Positions 1 to 8,524 are shown, counted from the first letter of the stretch. The stretch: 64,000 nucleotides of DNA from CAZGSN01 sp964371655 (GCA_964371655.1 CAYJOD010000003.1:123676-187675); one strand, 5' to 3'. Program-made: numbers and translations. The notes: a model not told the origin generated them from the sequence alone.

Positions 1-459
1 GTTCTCCTCGCCCCCGCGCTCGTGCTGCAGCAGCGCTGGCTGCAGCGCGTGCGGCCGCTCCTGCCGCTGCTGGCGAAGATGCCGGGGCAACGTCTGCGAT
101 TCCTGGCCAAGGGGCGGAGCGATATCGCCGATCCGGCCGCACATCTCGATCGCGAATCCTACGATCGCATCCCGCTGCGCGCCGTGCATCAACTCCTGTC
201 CCTGCAGCGGCACGTGCGGCGGCAGTTACCTAGAGTTCGGCAACCGGTGCTCGTGATTCAATCGCGTCAGGACCATAGCTGCTCGAGCGCGGGGGTTCGG
301 CAGCTCCAGCGCGAGTTGGCCGGCCCGCTGGACGTCATCATGCTCGACGACAGCTATCATGTCGTCAGCGTCGACTTCGATCGCGAACGCGTGGCCGCCG
401 CCGTGGACGCGTTTGCTACGAAGACCCGGCGGCTCGATGCGGGACCGATTGAGTCTTGA
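1..459 (+). CDS. Alpha/beta hydrolase, carboxylesterase-like (5' truncated by window edge)
   Basis: The reading frame is open from base 1, so the N-terminus, including the expected nucleophile Ser, lies outside the window. The visible 152 residues hold the C-terminal half of an alpha/beta-hydrolase fold. The strand VLVIQSRQDH supplies the acid Asp, and DDSYHVVSVDFDRE supplies the catalytic His in the form typical of Est30-type carboxylesterases and monoacylglycerol lipases. These enzymes hydrolyse short or medium acyl esters in the cytoplasm. The next gene, hpnJ, begins about 50 bases downstream on the same strand, so the esterase may belong to the hopanoid/lipid cluster. Its exact substrate cannot be read. 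Confidence 0.75.
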   Translation, partial: VLLAPALVLQQRWLQRVRPLLPLLAKMPGQRLRFLAKGRSDIADPAAHLDRESYDRIPLRAVHQLLSLQRHVRRQLPRVRQPVLVIQSRQDHSCSSAGVRQLQRELAGPLDVIMLDDSYHVVSVDFDRERVAAAVDAFATKTRRLDAGPIES

Positions 460-508
460 TTGGCCCGGGTGGCTTGAGTACTGCTTCCGAGCGTAGGGAG
501 GATTGTGC

Positions 509-1966
509 ATGATGAAGACGCTGTTTCTCGGACCGCCATCGTTCGACGACTTCGATGGCGGAGCAGGATCACGCTACCAGGCGCGACGCGAAGTGCGCTC
601 GTTCTGGTATCCCACCTGGCTCGCACAGGCGGCGGCGCTGATTCCGGACAGCACTCTCATCGACGCACCACCGCATGACCTGACGCTTGAGGACGTCACC
701 CGGCAGGCGGCCGGGCACGACTTGATCGTCATTCACACCTCGACTCCGTCGCTCGCTTCCGACGCCAAGACCGCGGCGCATCTCAAGCAAGCGTTCCCGC
801 GCGCCATCGTTGGTTTCGTCGGGGCGCACACGATGATTCTTCCCGACGAGACCCTGAAAGCCGCTCCGGCAGTGGATTTCGTCAGCCTCGGCGAGTTCGA
901 CTACGTCATCAAGGAGCTCGCCGAAGGGCGCCCATTCTCGGAGGTCGCCGGCCTCGCCTATCGCGCCGAAGACGGACAGGTGCGCAAGACGGCACTGCGA
1001 CCGCCGATTCACGACCTCGATGTTTTCCCCTTTGTCACCGACGTCTACGCCAAGCACTTGCAGATCGAGAAGTACTTCATCGGCTACCTGCTCCATCCGT
1101 ACGTGTCGCTGTACACCGGGCGCGGCTGCCGCAGCAAATGTAGCTTCTGCCTATGGCCACAGACCATTGCCGGCCACGTCTACCGGACGCGCAGCGCCGA
1201 GCACGTGATCGCCGAGATGGCACACGCCAAGAAGTTGTTTCCGCAGGTGCGCGAGTTCTTCTTCGATGACGACACCTTCACCGACGACCGCGTCCGCGCC
1301 GAGGAAGTCGCGCGCGGGCTCGGCAAGCTCGGCATCACCTGGTCGTGCAACGCCAAGGCCAACGTCCCCTACGAGACCCTGAAGATTCTGCGCGACAACG
1401 GCCTGCGTTTGCTGTTGGTCGGGTTCGAGACCGGCAACCAGCACATCCTCAACAATATCCGCAAAGGCACCCGCGTCGATCGTGCCGTCGAGTTCATGAA
1501 GGATTGCCACAAGCTCGGCATCCTCGTGCACGGCACCTTCATCGTCGGGCTTCCCGGCGAGACGCTGGAGACGATTCAGACGACGATCGACTTCGCCAAG
1601 GAGATCGACCCCTACAGCTTGCAAGTGTCGCTGGCGGCGCCTTATCCCGGCACCGCGCTGTACGAGGAGGCCATTGCCAAGGGCTGGCTCACGCACGAGC
1701 GCGAGCGCGATCTGGTTCAAGACGCCGGCATTCAGGAAGCCGTGATGGCGTACGACGGATTGTCGTCGGAGCAGATCCACGACGCGCTCGAACGCTTCTA
1801 CCGCGCCTACTACCTGCGACCGCGGCCGATCATCCGGATCGTGAAGGACATGCTGCGCGATCGTGAGGTCATGGTGCGACGCCTGCGCGAGGCGCGCGAA
1901 TTCTTCACGTTCATGGCGCAACGACGATTGAACCACCGCACGCAGAGCCCGGCCACCGTGGCGTGA
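509..1966 (+). CDS. hpnJ: HpnJ, B12-binding radical SAM enzyme of hopanoid cyclitol-ether synthesis
   Basis: 485 aa. An N-terminal cobalamin-binding-like region (about 1-170) begins with a sequence I recognise from HpnJ (LFLGPPSFDDFDGGAGSRY). The radical-SAM cluster is C207-x3-C211-x2-C214 (GCRSKCSFCLWPQ). Downstream motifs FFFDDDTFTD, NAKANVPYETL and GTFIVGLPGET are strongly HpnJ-like. In Burkholderia, HpnI, HpnK and HpnJ convert bacteriohopanetetrol to its cyclitol ether, HpnJ acting last on the glucosamine-bearing hopanoid. AGGGAGGA at 495-502 favours ATG 509 or 512 over the upstream TTG at 503. hpnK and hpnL lie nearby on the other strand. The glycosyltransferase HpnI is not in the window. 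Confidence 0.93.
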   Translation: MMKTLFLGPPSFDDFDGGAGSRYQARREVRSFWYPTWLAQAAALIPDSTLIDAPPHDLTLEDVTRQAAGHDLIVIHTSTPSLASDAKTAAHLKQAFPRAIVGFVGAHTMILPDETLKAAPAVDFVSLGEFDYVIKELAEGRPFSEVAGLAYRAEDGQVRKTALRPPIHDLDVFPFVTDVYAKHLQIEKYFIGYLLHPYVSLYTGRGCRSKCSFCLWPQTIAGHVYRTRSAEHVIAEMAHAKKLFPQVREFFFDDDTFTDDRVRAEEVARGLGKLGITWSCNAKANVPYETLKILRDNGLRLLLVGFETGNQHILNNIRKGTRVDRAVEFMKDCHKLGILVHGTFIVGLPGETLETIQTTIDFAKEIDPYSLQVSLAAPYPGTALYEEAIAKGWLTHERERDLVQDAGIQEAVMAYDGLSSEQIHDALERFYRAYYLRPRPIIRIVKDMLRDREVMVRRLREAREFFTFMAQRRLNHRTQSPATVA

Positions 1967-1989
1967 GGCGAGAGCCCTGAGTCGGCACC

Positions 1990-2109
1990 GCCGGAACCGA
2001 ACTGGAAAGAAATGGAAAACAGGAAACCGAAAACCGGAAATGGAAAACCGGTCAATTGATCGGTTTTGAATTTCCGGTTTCCTGTCTGCGGTTTTCCATT
2101 TTCTTTCCG
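1990..2109. repeat. Palindromic repeat family A, copy 1
   Basis: About 120 bp with a purine-rich left arm (GGAAAACAGGAAACCGAAAA) and a pyrimidine-rich right arm that is nearly its reverse complement, around a centre near 2055. It could form a long hairpin. Near-identical copies lie at 4847-4964 and 6053-6172. This copy sits between hpnJ and the DMT transporter gene. Confidence 0.9.
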
Positions 2110-2180
2110 TCTCATCTCTGTGCCCTCTGTGGTTCAAAATCTGCTCTCCCGGCTCAACCTGGAATCGTCGGGATCTGAAG

Positions 2181-2996
2181 ATGCTATTTGCCATCCTCGC
2201 CAGCACGCTGATGACGCTCGGCCTCTACTTGATGAAGCGCCAAGCCGAGCGCCTGCCTTCTCTTGGCGGCGGGTGGCGCATCGACGGCTGGGTCGCGTTT
2301 GCACGTGATCCGCTCTGGATCGCCGGCGTGATCCTGCAGATCGGCGGCTATGGACTCTACCTCACGGCCTTGCGCGAAACGCCCTTGTCGATCGTCCACA
2401 CCGCTCTCAATGGCGGCATCGCTCTCTTCGTTGTCTTGGCGGTATTGGGTCTTGGCGAAGAGCCGCGGCCACTGGAGTGGCTCGGCGCCGCCGCCGTCGC
2501 GCTCGGATTGATGGCGTTGGGGGCGTCCTCTTTGCCCGAGACGCAGGGTGTCGGGACAGGAGTCGTGAGCACCGCTGCCTTCGCGGTGGTGACGATCGGC
2601 GCCGCACTCGCTGCGCTCACCCTCGACCCTCGTGCCGGCCGCTCGGTTGGCTTGAGCGTGGCCAGCGGGCTCATGCTCGGCCTTGCCGCGTTGTATGCGA
2701 AACAGCTCGCGGCATCCGAGTCGGTTGGCGCGGCGGTCGTCAGTCTTCCCCTCGCGCAGACACTCGGCGCCAACATGATCGGTTTCGCACTCATGCAGGG
2801 TTCGTTGCAGTCCGGCAAGGGAGTCGTCGTCGTACCCATCTTCTCAACCCTATCGAATCTGGTTCCGATTGTTGCCGGCGTCCTCGTCTACGGAGAACCT
2901 CTGCCCACGGAGCCGGCTCAGGTCGTGCTGCGGCTTGCCGCAGTCGCACTCGCCCTCGGCGGCGCGGCGGTGCTCGGCACTGCCGGGGGGAGGTGA
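2181..2996 (+). CDS. EamA/DMT-superfamily membrane transporter
   Basis: 271 aa, almost wholly hydrophobic, about 9-10 predicted membrane segments, consistent with the roughly 10-helix EamA drug/metabolite transporter fold. The N-terminal segment starts at once (MLFAILASTLMTLGLYLMK), and two homologous halves are visible (about 1-130 and 135-271), the second ending in a segment typical of the fold, ALALGGAAVLG. The gene lies 214 bases behind hpnJ with palindrome copy 1 between them. A role in moving a hopanoid or lipid precursor is a guess from position only. The substrate is unknown. Confidence 0.8.
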   Translation: MLFAILASTLMTLGLYLMKRQAERLPSLGGGWRIDGWVAFARDPLWIAGVILQIGGYGLYLTALRETPLSIVHTALNGGIALFVVLAVLGLGEEPRPLEWLGAAAVALGLMALGASSLPETQGVGTGVVSTAAFAVVTIGAALAALTLDPRAGRSVGLSVASGLMLGLAALYAKQLAASESVGAAVVSLPLAQTLGANMIGFALMQGSLQSGKGVVVVPIFSTLSNLVPIVAGVLVYGEPLPTEPAQVVLRLAAVALALGGAAVLGTAGGR

Positions 2997-3084
2997 CAAG
3001 AACCGGTGCTGCGCTCGCACTCGCTCGCAACTCAGTAGCCTGTTCTCTTTTCCGGGTAGTAGTGTGAACCAGGCACTTTGCGAT

Positions 3085-3138
3085 TTTGCGTCTTGGCGCG
3101 AGAAACGTCTGAGCTTGTCTCGCGCCAAGACGCAGAGG
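3085..3138. repeat. Intergenic hairpin (TTGCGTCTTGGCGCGAGA type)
   Basis: The arm TTGCGTCTTGGCGCGAGA is followed after about 14 bases by its inverted copy TCTCGCGCCAAGACGCAGA. It lies between the DMT gene and the Uma2 gene, close to neither start codon. Confidence 0.8.
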
Positions 3139-3263
3139 CGCATAGGGGAAGATGCGAGGAGCGCTATCGGGACCTCCCCTCATGCTTGTGCCCGTCTTGC
3201 GCTCGAGTCTCGCATTTGACTCGCTCGGTCTCGGTGGTAGGCTCCGCGCACGGAAGTAATGAA

Positions 3264-3869
3264 ATGGGTCTCGCCGCTGCGTTGTTCTCTGACGATCCGC
3301 TGCTCATCCACTCGACGCGTAGCCTGAAGCGGATGAGCGACCGCGAGTTCTTCGACTTCTGCCAGATCAACAGGGATCTCCGTATCGAGCGCACGAAGAC
3401 GGGGGATATTCTCATCGTGCCACCGACAGGGGGAGAAACGGGTCGGCGCAACTTCCTTCTCACCGGACTGTTCACTGCCTGGGTGGAGGCCGACGGCACC
3501 GGCGTTGGTTTTGATTCGTCGACACTCTTCACCCTTCCCAACGGCGCTAAGCGATCTCCAGATGCATCATGGGTGAAGCGCTCGCGCTGGGAGCGGTTAA
3601 CAAGCCGGCAGAAGGACGAGTTTCCGCCGCTGTGCCCTGACTTCGTGGTGGAGCTACGCTCGCCATCGGACTCCCTGCGGACGCTGCAGGACAAGATGGA
3701 AGAGTACATGGCCAACGGCGCGCGGCTCGGATGGCTGATTGATCCCATCGAACAGCGCGTCTACGTCTACCGCCGCCGCCGCCGGCCACAGCGTTTGGAC
3801 GATCCAACCATTGTGCGTGGCGATCCCGAGCTGCCCGGCCTTGCGCTCGATGTGTCGCGGTTGTGGTGA
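3264..3869 (+). CDS. Uma2 family (DUF820) PD-(D/E)XK nuclease-like protein
   Basis: 201 aa. The order SPDASWV, CPDFVVELRSPSD, then K in the helix of LQDKMEEYMANGARLGWLIDP is the Uma2 signature. The motif supplies the two acidic residues of the restriction-endonuclease-like core and the conserved GxxxxWLIDP strand. Uma2 proteins are abundant, often dispersed, and their biological role is poorly known. ATG 3264 is preferred because the region upstream in this frame is an intergenic palindrome. The C-terminal RRRRRPQR stretch is strongly basic. The gene stands alone. Confidence 0.85.
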   Translation: MGLAAALFSDDPLLIHSTRSLKRMSDREFFDFCQINRDLRIERTKTGDILIVPPTGGETGRRNFLLTGLFTAWVEADGTGVGFDSSTLFTLPNGAKRSPDASWVKRSRWERLTSRQKDEFPPLCPDFVVELRSPSDSLRTLQDKMEEYMANGARLGWLIDPIEQRVYVYRRRRRPQRLDDPTIVRGDPELPGLALDVSRLW

Positions 3870-3922
3870 CTAGGGGGCTGGGGACTTGGGGCTCGGGACT
3901 GGGGAAGGCAAACTCCCGAGTC

Positions 3923-4831
3923 TCACGCCAGTTCGTCATACCTGATACACCGCACTCCGGCGCGCTCCAGCGCCTCGCGGACCCGTGGGCTCTTGAGCGC
4001 CGCTAGCTCGCCTTCACATTCGTAGCTCGGCGGACGCCAGCGTCGTGCTTCGGCGTCGACGATCGAGGCGTGGGTGTAGATCTCGGTCACGCCGGGTGGC
4101 AGTCGATCGATCAGTCCGAGCATGTAGCTCGCCGTCATGTGTCCGCTCTGGTGCAGGCCGAACACTTGGTCCGCTACACGTACGGCGCGTGCTGCAATGC
4201 GTGGCGCGGCGTAGGCAGCGAGGCCGCGGAAGGTCATCGACTCCGCCGTCTTTCGAGCTCGCTCCGTCGCATCGAGTGCCAACGAGATCGCCAACGGCTC
4301 GCGTGGCAGGCGTAGGGCGCGAATCCCATATTCCTCGGCGACATCCAACAAGATCGCCAGAACCGTAGGATGCATGTGGATATTGAGGTGGCCATCGACA
4401 TGCGACAGCGGCAGTCCGGTGCAGCGAAACTTGTCGAGCTGAGCACGGATCTCGCGCCGCAGCTGGGCGCGCAGGCCCGGCGTGAAGAAGTAACGGAAGC
4501 CGACCGCCACCGCGTTGTTGCTGAACATGCCGTCGGCGTCGACCAGACCCGGTATCTGCCGGCGCTCGCAAGCGGCCTGTCCTTGCACCAGGACCAGATG
4601 CAGCCCGACACCCAACGCCGGGTTCTGCCGCGCCAACTCGACGGCTTCTGCGAATGCCACCGCGTTCACCATCAGACTAGCGTTGGTGAGGATGCCGTGG
4701 GTGTGGGCGTCGATGATGCCAGCATTGACACCCGGAGACAGACCGAAGTCGTCGGCGGAGATGATGACGCGGCGGTCGGCGCCTCGCGACTCAGTCGCAG
4801 ATCGGGAGGATCGTACCAGCGCGGTCCGCAT
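3923..4831 (-). CDS. hpnK: HpnK, YdjC/ChbG-family deacetylase of hopanoid biosynthesis
   Basis: 302 aa. The YdjC fold motifs are clear: SADDFGLSPG (metal-binding Asp pair) near residue 26, HVDGHLNIHMHPTV with metal-binding His residues in the middle, and EIYTHAS near the C-terminus. In known hopanoid clusters HpnK removes the N-acetyl group from the GlcNAc-bearing hopanoid, giving the substrate of HpnJ. The gene lies 192 bases behind hpnL on the same strand with repeat copy 2 in the gap. The first ~20 residues are weakly conserved in type, so a later start is possible. ATG 4831 has GGTGAAGG just upstream. Confidence 0.88.
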   Translation of the reverse strand: MRTALVRSSRSATESRGADRRVIISADDFGLSPGVNAGIIDAHTHGILTNASLMVNAVAFAEAVELARQNPALGVGLHLVLVQGQAACERRQIPGLVDADGMFSNNAVAVGFRYFFTPGLRAQLRREIRAQLDKFRCTGLPLSHVDGHLNIHMHPTVLAILLDVAEEYGIRALRLPREPLAISLALDATERARKTAESMTFRGLAAYAAPRIAARAVRVADQVFGLHQSGHMTASYMLGLIDRLPPGVTEIYTHASIVDAEARRWRPPSYECEGELAALKSPRVREALERAGVRCIRYDELA

Positions 4832-4846
4832 CCTTCACCAGTAGGG

Positions 4847-4964
4847 CCGGAACCGAACCGGAAGAAATGGAAAACAGGAAACCGGAAACCGGAGATGGAA
4901 AACCGGCAAATTGACCAGTGTTCGGTTTCCTGTTTCCTGTTTCCGGTTTTCCATTTCCTTCTCG
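4847..4964. repeat. Palindromic repeat family A, copy 2
   Basis: Same structure as 1990-2109: a purine-rich arm beginning GGAACCGAACCGG and a reverse-complementary pyrimidine-rich arm. It fills most of the gap between hpnL (upstream) and hpnK (downstream) in the minus-strand unit, so it would be transcribed as a hairpin between two co-directional genes. Confidence 0.9.
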
Positions 4965-5023
4965 CACTGGGCAGGACCTTCGGAAAGGTGAGGTTGCCCG
5001 CCTGTGCCGTTCATCGCTTGCGA

Positions 5024-6028
5024 CTACGCCGAGACCTCGACCCGAGCGCGCCGCCCGAGCCGCCGTCGCGACGCGATTGCCAGTCCGATCATCGCCCACG
5101 TCAGCTCGCGAATTCGCCGCAAGAGTCCGAGCGTCAATCCCTTTGCCGGATCGAGGCCGAGCAGCGTGAAGATCAGCACCTTGCCGCCCTCCTGCGTGCC
5201 GGCCTTCATGGGGACGAAGAAGAGCATGCCGTCGATCGCCACCGATAGCACCTCGACCGTGAGCGCCGTGTGCAGTGTTGCTGGCAAGCCGAGAAAGCGC
5301 AGGACCAGGTAGACCTCTACCACGCCCATGCACCACCCGGCGAAGAAGCAGGCGGCCGACAGAAGAAACGGCGCGCTCGCTTCCACGTGCAGGCGCGCGA
5401 TCTCCGCGTCTAGACGTTGCAGGCGACGCATCAGATCCGGGGCGCTCGCCGACAGCCGTAAGCGCTGCGCCAGACGCAACAGCGGCGCGAACATGCCGCG
5501 GCGCTGCCCCAGCACCAGCGCCGCGGCCAGGCAGGAAAAGATCACGAGTCCGAGGAGCACGCCGTTGCGCACCTGCGGCGGCAGCGGCGTGTCGTCGAGG
5601 ATGATGGCGAGGCCGACGAGGATGAACGTCACCTGCCCGACGGTTTGGCTGACCTTGGCGACGGCGAGCGACGCAACAATCGTCGTGGAGCTGCCGAATC
5701 CACGCAATAGACGCGAGCGCACGAACTCTCCGCCAATCGTCGCCGTCGGCGTGAGGTAGTTGACCGCGTCGCCGGCGAGGCGCGCGGCGAGCAGCTGGCG
5801 AAACGGAATGGCTGGCTTCGGTGAGGTGAACGCGCACCACCAGCCGAGCGTGTTCGCCGTAATCGCGATAGACTCCTGACCAATGATCAGAAGGATGCCC
5901 CAGCCGACCATGCGCAGATCGGTCGCGACCTCACGCACGTCGAGCTGATAGATGAGGAAGCCGAGCAGCAGGGCCCCGGCCGCCAGGAGAAGTCGCTCAA
6001 CCAGTCGAAGTAGACGCGCGGGACGCAT
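5024..6028 (-). CDS. hpnL: HpnL, flippase-like integral membrane protein
   Basis: 334 aa, polytopic, of the lysylphosphatidylglycerol-synthase-TM/AglD-like flippase family. It carries the hallmark segment DAVNYLTPTATIGGEFVRSRLL (shortened here to its core: NYLTPTATIGGE) and a later GLPATLHTALTVEVLS segment. The family member regularly clustered with hpnJ/hpnK is HpnL, a presumed inner-membrane step in hopanoid handling whose reaction is unproven. Repeat copy 3 lies in the 241-base gap to the upstream phosphatidyltransferase gene. The same strand suggests hpnL and hpnK could be read through from the six-gene operon. Confidence 0.82.
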   Translation of the reverse strand: MRPARLLRLVERLLLAAGALLLGFLIYQLDVREVATDLRMVGWGILLIIGQESIAITANTLGWWCAFTSPKPAIPFRQLLAARLAGDAVNYLTPTATIGGEFVRSRLLRGFGSSTTIVASLAVAKVSQTVGQVTFILVGLAIILDDTPLPPQVRNGVLLGLVIFSCLAAALVLGQRRGMFAPLLRLAQRLRLSASAPDLMRRLQRLDAEIARLHVEASAPFLLSAACFFAGWCMGVVEVYLVLRFLGLPATLHTALTVEVLSVAIDGMLFFVPMKAGTQEGGKVLIFTLLGLDPAKGLTLGLLRRIRELTWAMIGLAIASRRRLGRRARVEVSA

Positions 6029-6052
6029 GCGAGGTGTGACTGCCCTACGACA

Positions 6053-6172
6053 GCCGGAACCGAACAGGAAGAAATGGAAAACAGGAAACCGAAAACCGGA
6101 GATGGAAAACCGGTAAATTGACCAGTTTCCTGCTTCCGGTTTCCTGTTTTCGGTTCTTCATTTTCTTTCCGT
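6053..6172. repeat. Palindromic repeat family A, copy 3
   Basis: Third copy of the 118-120-bp palindrome, with the arms GGAAAACAGGAAACCGAAAA and GGTTTCCTGTTTTCGGTTC. It lies between the last gene of the six-gene operon and hpnL. Confidence 0.9.
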
Positions 6173-6194
6173 GCTGTTCAAGATTGTTCCGGTA

Positions 6195-6241
6195 AGGGAC
6201 TAACCCTCTCCCGCAAGTAATGCGGGAGAGGGGAGCTTGCC
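6195..6241. repeat. Short CTCTCCCGC hairpin repeat (family B)
   Basis: CCCTCTCCCGCA and TGCGGGAGAGGGG form a strong stem with a few loop bases. The same core occurs inside the longer family-B repeats at 50869-51172 and 63017-63183. Confidence 0.8.
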
Positions 6242-6269
6242 ACGGTCACGTCTCTCCGCTGCATCAGGC

Positions 6270-7469
6270 TCAACGCGCGTCGCGCCACTTGTAGACCAGA
6301 ATCAGCAGGATCCCAAAGCCGTAGGTGCCGAACGCCGCGCCCCACAGAAACCAATGCAGGCGATCGGCGACGGCGAGAACGAGGAGCAGATAGGCGAAGT
6401 CGCGGTTCATCATCGCTTCCAACGACGCCAGGATGCGTTGGCGCATCTTCCCCTTCCACGTCGCCGGCGTGCCGCCACTGGTCGCGAAGTTCGGACGCTT
6501 TACGAGAAAGAAGTAGCTGAGGAAGCCGTCGAAGGCGAAGCCGCCCAACAAGATCGCAATGAGCATCAGGTAGGGGGCATCGGGGTGAGCGCGGTACAAC
6601 CCAAGCGCAAGACCAACGAAGATGGCGACGTGTACGATGTTGTCGGTGATGACATCGAACTTCTGCCCGAACGATGAATCGAGAAACTTCATGCGCGCCA
6701 CTTCGCCGTCGCAACCATCGATGATCGTGGCGCACAGGAAGAGCAGCGTCCCCGCGACTCCGGTCGCGTACGAACCCACCGCCAGCAGGGCCCCCGCCAG
6801 CAGTCCGATCGACGTACCGATCGTGGTGATGTGATTGGGCCGCAAGCCGGTGTGGGCGACGATCCAGCGGCTGATGCGCAACGATACGCGGCGATCGACC
6901 CAGTGTGCCAACGGGCCGTCACTGGCCTTGCTGTCGTGGCGCATGCGCTCGCAGAACGCGCGCTCGGCCTGCTGCGCCGTGTGTGCATCGGTGACCGCGA
7001 GGCAAACGGCGCCATCCAAGTTGAGCACCTGGGCATCGAGCCCACGCACCGCGGCGAAGATGGCGGCCGTTCCCTTGGGGTCGAGATCGGTGAGATCGAT
7101 GCTGGACCACGTGGTGATCCGGCAGCGCGCTGCCTGGTCGCTGTCGGCACCCACAAATAGCAGCGCCCGTCCATCCAGATTCGTCGTGGCGATCTGTTGA
7201 ATCGTCGCCGGGGTCACGAACGTGTCACTGCGCACGATCGTCACTTCATCGCCTTCGAGAAGCGGGAAGTGCTCGCTGACCTCCACCGCACGGGTGCGGG
7301 CATCGCCGCGTAGCAGCTCGCGCACTTTGGCGGTGTGTTCGCGGCCGACGACCACGATGCGATCGAAGTCGGATCGCAGCACCGAGAGCACCACTCGCTG
7401 CAACAGTGGCAGGCCAGCGACTTTGTGAAAGCTCGCCTCGTTGGGGGGAAGAATCAGTGCCGTCTTCAC
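6270..7469 (-). CDS. Fusion: degenerate nucleotidyltransferase domain + CDP-alcohol phosphatidyltransferase
   Basis: 399 aa. Residues 1-175 read like the nucleotidyltransferase half of IPCT/DIPPS-type enzymes (VAGLPLLQRVVLSVL), but the glycine-rich nucleotide loop LAAGxGxRL is replaced by LPPNEAS. Residues 190-399 are a membrane CDP-alcohol phosphatidyltransferase with a complete signature: D251-x2-D254-G-x2-A-R-x8-G-x3-D272-x3-D276. Such enzymes transfer a phospho-alcohol between a CDP-activated donor and an alcohol or lipid acceptor. This is the last gene of a six-gene operon. Its GTG start overlaps the preceding stop as GTGA. The first half may be inactive, its job taken by the stand-alone enzyme at 10691-11395. 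Confidence 0.85.
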   Translation of the reverse strand: MKTALILPPNEASFHKVAGLPLLQRVVLSVLRSDFDRIVVVGREHTAKVRELLRGDARTRAVEVSEHFPLLEGDEVTIVRSDTFVTPATIQQIATTNLDGRALLFVGADSDQAARCRITTWSSIDLTDLDPKGTAAIFAAVRGLDAQVLNLDGAVCLAVTDAHTAQQAERAFCERMRHDSKASDGPLAHWVDRRVSLRISRWIVAHTGLRPNHITTIGTSIGLLAGALLAVGSYATGVAGTLLFLCATIIDGCDGEVARMKFLDSSFGQKFDVITDNIVHVAIFVGLALGLYRAHPDAPYLMLIAILLGGFAFDGFLSYFFLVKRPNFATSGGTPATWKGKMRQRILASLEAMMNRDFAYLLLVLAVADRLHWFLWGAAFGTYGFGILLILVYKWRDAR

Positions 7470-8524
7470 GCGCCTGGCATGTCACCTTTCAAAGAAATCT
7501 GTTCCGGTATCGGCAGCGGTCGCGCCTCCTGCGCGCCCGAGGTGTAGGCCAGCGATAGCATCAGGACGCAGAGCTCAGCTTCGGTCCGATTGACGCGGCG
7601 CGCGTCCGGATCGTCGAGGGCGCGCCGGAACTCGGTGATCACGCCGCCGAACCAGTCTGGATGATGCGAGCCTGCCGACAGCGGACTGGCGAGTCGCCGC
7701 ACCCGCTCCGGGCCCTTCCCGCGCAGAACCACGCGATCGTCGTCGATCTCCAGCTCGCCGGCATCGCCCGACAACTGCCAGCGCGTGTGCCGTTCCTCCG
7801 CCGCCCAGGTCAGACGAATCTCGCCGACCACGGACGGGAAGTCGACAGCACAGGTGACGGTATCCTCGACCGCTGCGTCGACGTAGCGGCGTCTTTCCAA
7901 AGCGGCGCGAATCCGCTGCGGTCGCTGCTGTGCCAGCGCCAGCATCAGGTAGAACGCGTGCCAGCCATGATCGACCAGGATGCCGCCGCCGGCCACGGCC
8001 GCATCGACGCGCCAGTTCTCGCCTGTCGCCACCGAGCAACCATTACGCGCGGTATCGAAGACGATCGACCGCAACGATCCCAGCTGTCCTGCGGCAACGA
8101 CCCGCTGCGCGAGCTGAAAGGCCTCGGAGTGCTTCCAGTTGTGAATCGTATGCAAGACGACGCCGGCGCGCTCGACGGCGCGCTTCAGCTCCAGGTAGTC
8201 GGGCAAGGACGTCGTCAGCGGCTTCTCGCACAGGACGTGCACGCCGGCTTGGGCCGCGGCGGTGATCGCCGCCGGGTGGAACACGGGCGGCGCCGCGATA
8301 TCGACGAAATCGAGGCGCTCGTGCTGCAGCAGGGTCGCGACATCGGGGTACGTCCGCGCGCCGGGGACGGCGTCGGCCGCCAGCGCCCGGCGTTCAGGGT
8401 CGGGATCTACGATGGCAACGATCTGGAAATCGGAACGTGTCTTCCAACCGGGCAGATGTCCGTTCGCCGCAACGTTGCCGAATCCGATGATGGCACCGCG
8501 GCGAACGTTTGCGTCGGCGGTCAT
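7466..8524 (-). CDS. Gfo/Idh/MocA family NAD(P)-dependent oxidoreductase
   Basis: 352 aa. An N-terminal Rossmann domain (IIGFGNVAANGHLPGW, near residue 12) is followed by the family catalytic motif CEKPL and a C-terminal domain with GGGILVDHGWHAFYL, the D-x3-H-like pair near the substrate. Family members oxidise or reduce sugars and cyclitols, inositol 2-dehydrogenase among them. Downstream of an aminotransferase and joined to it by an ATGA overlap, it could make the keto substrate that the aminotransferase converts to an amine. That pairing is known from aminocyclitol and aminosugar pathways but is inferred here. Confidence 0.88.
   Translation of the reverse strand: MTADANVRRGAIIGFGNVAANGHLPGWKTRSDFQIVAIVDPDPERRALAADAVPGARTYPDVATLLQHERLDFVDIAAPPVFHPAAITAAAQAGVHVLCEKPLTTSLPDYLELKRAVERAGVVLHTIHNWKHSEAFQLAQRVVAAGQLGSLRSIVFDTARNGCSVATGENWRVDAAVAGGGILVDHGWHAFYLMLALAQQRPQRIRAALERRRYVDAAVEDTVTCAVDFPSVVGEIRLTWAAEERHTRWQLSGDAGELEIDDDRVVLRGKGPERVRRLASPLSAGSHHPDWFGGVITEFRRALDDPDARRVNRTEAELCVLMLSLAYTSGAQEARPLPIPEQISLKGDMPGA

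Noticed and set aside
569..2206. Long minus-strand open frames opposite hpnJ
   Set aside because: They are high-GC shadows of the strongly conserved hpnJ frame, with low-complexity Arg/Ala-rich sequence and no ribosome site.
4370..5248. Plus-strand frame of 292 aa opposite hpnK/hpnL
   Set aside because: Runs through palindrome copy 2 and lies opposite two recognisable genes. No family motif.
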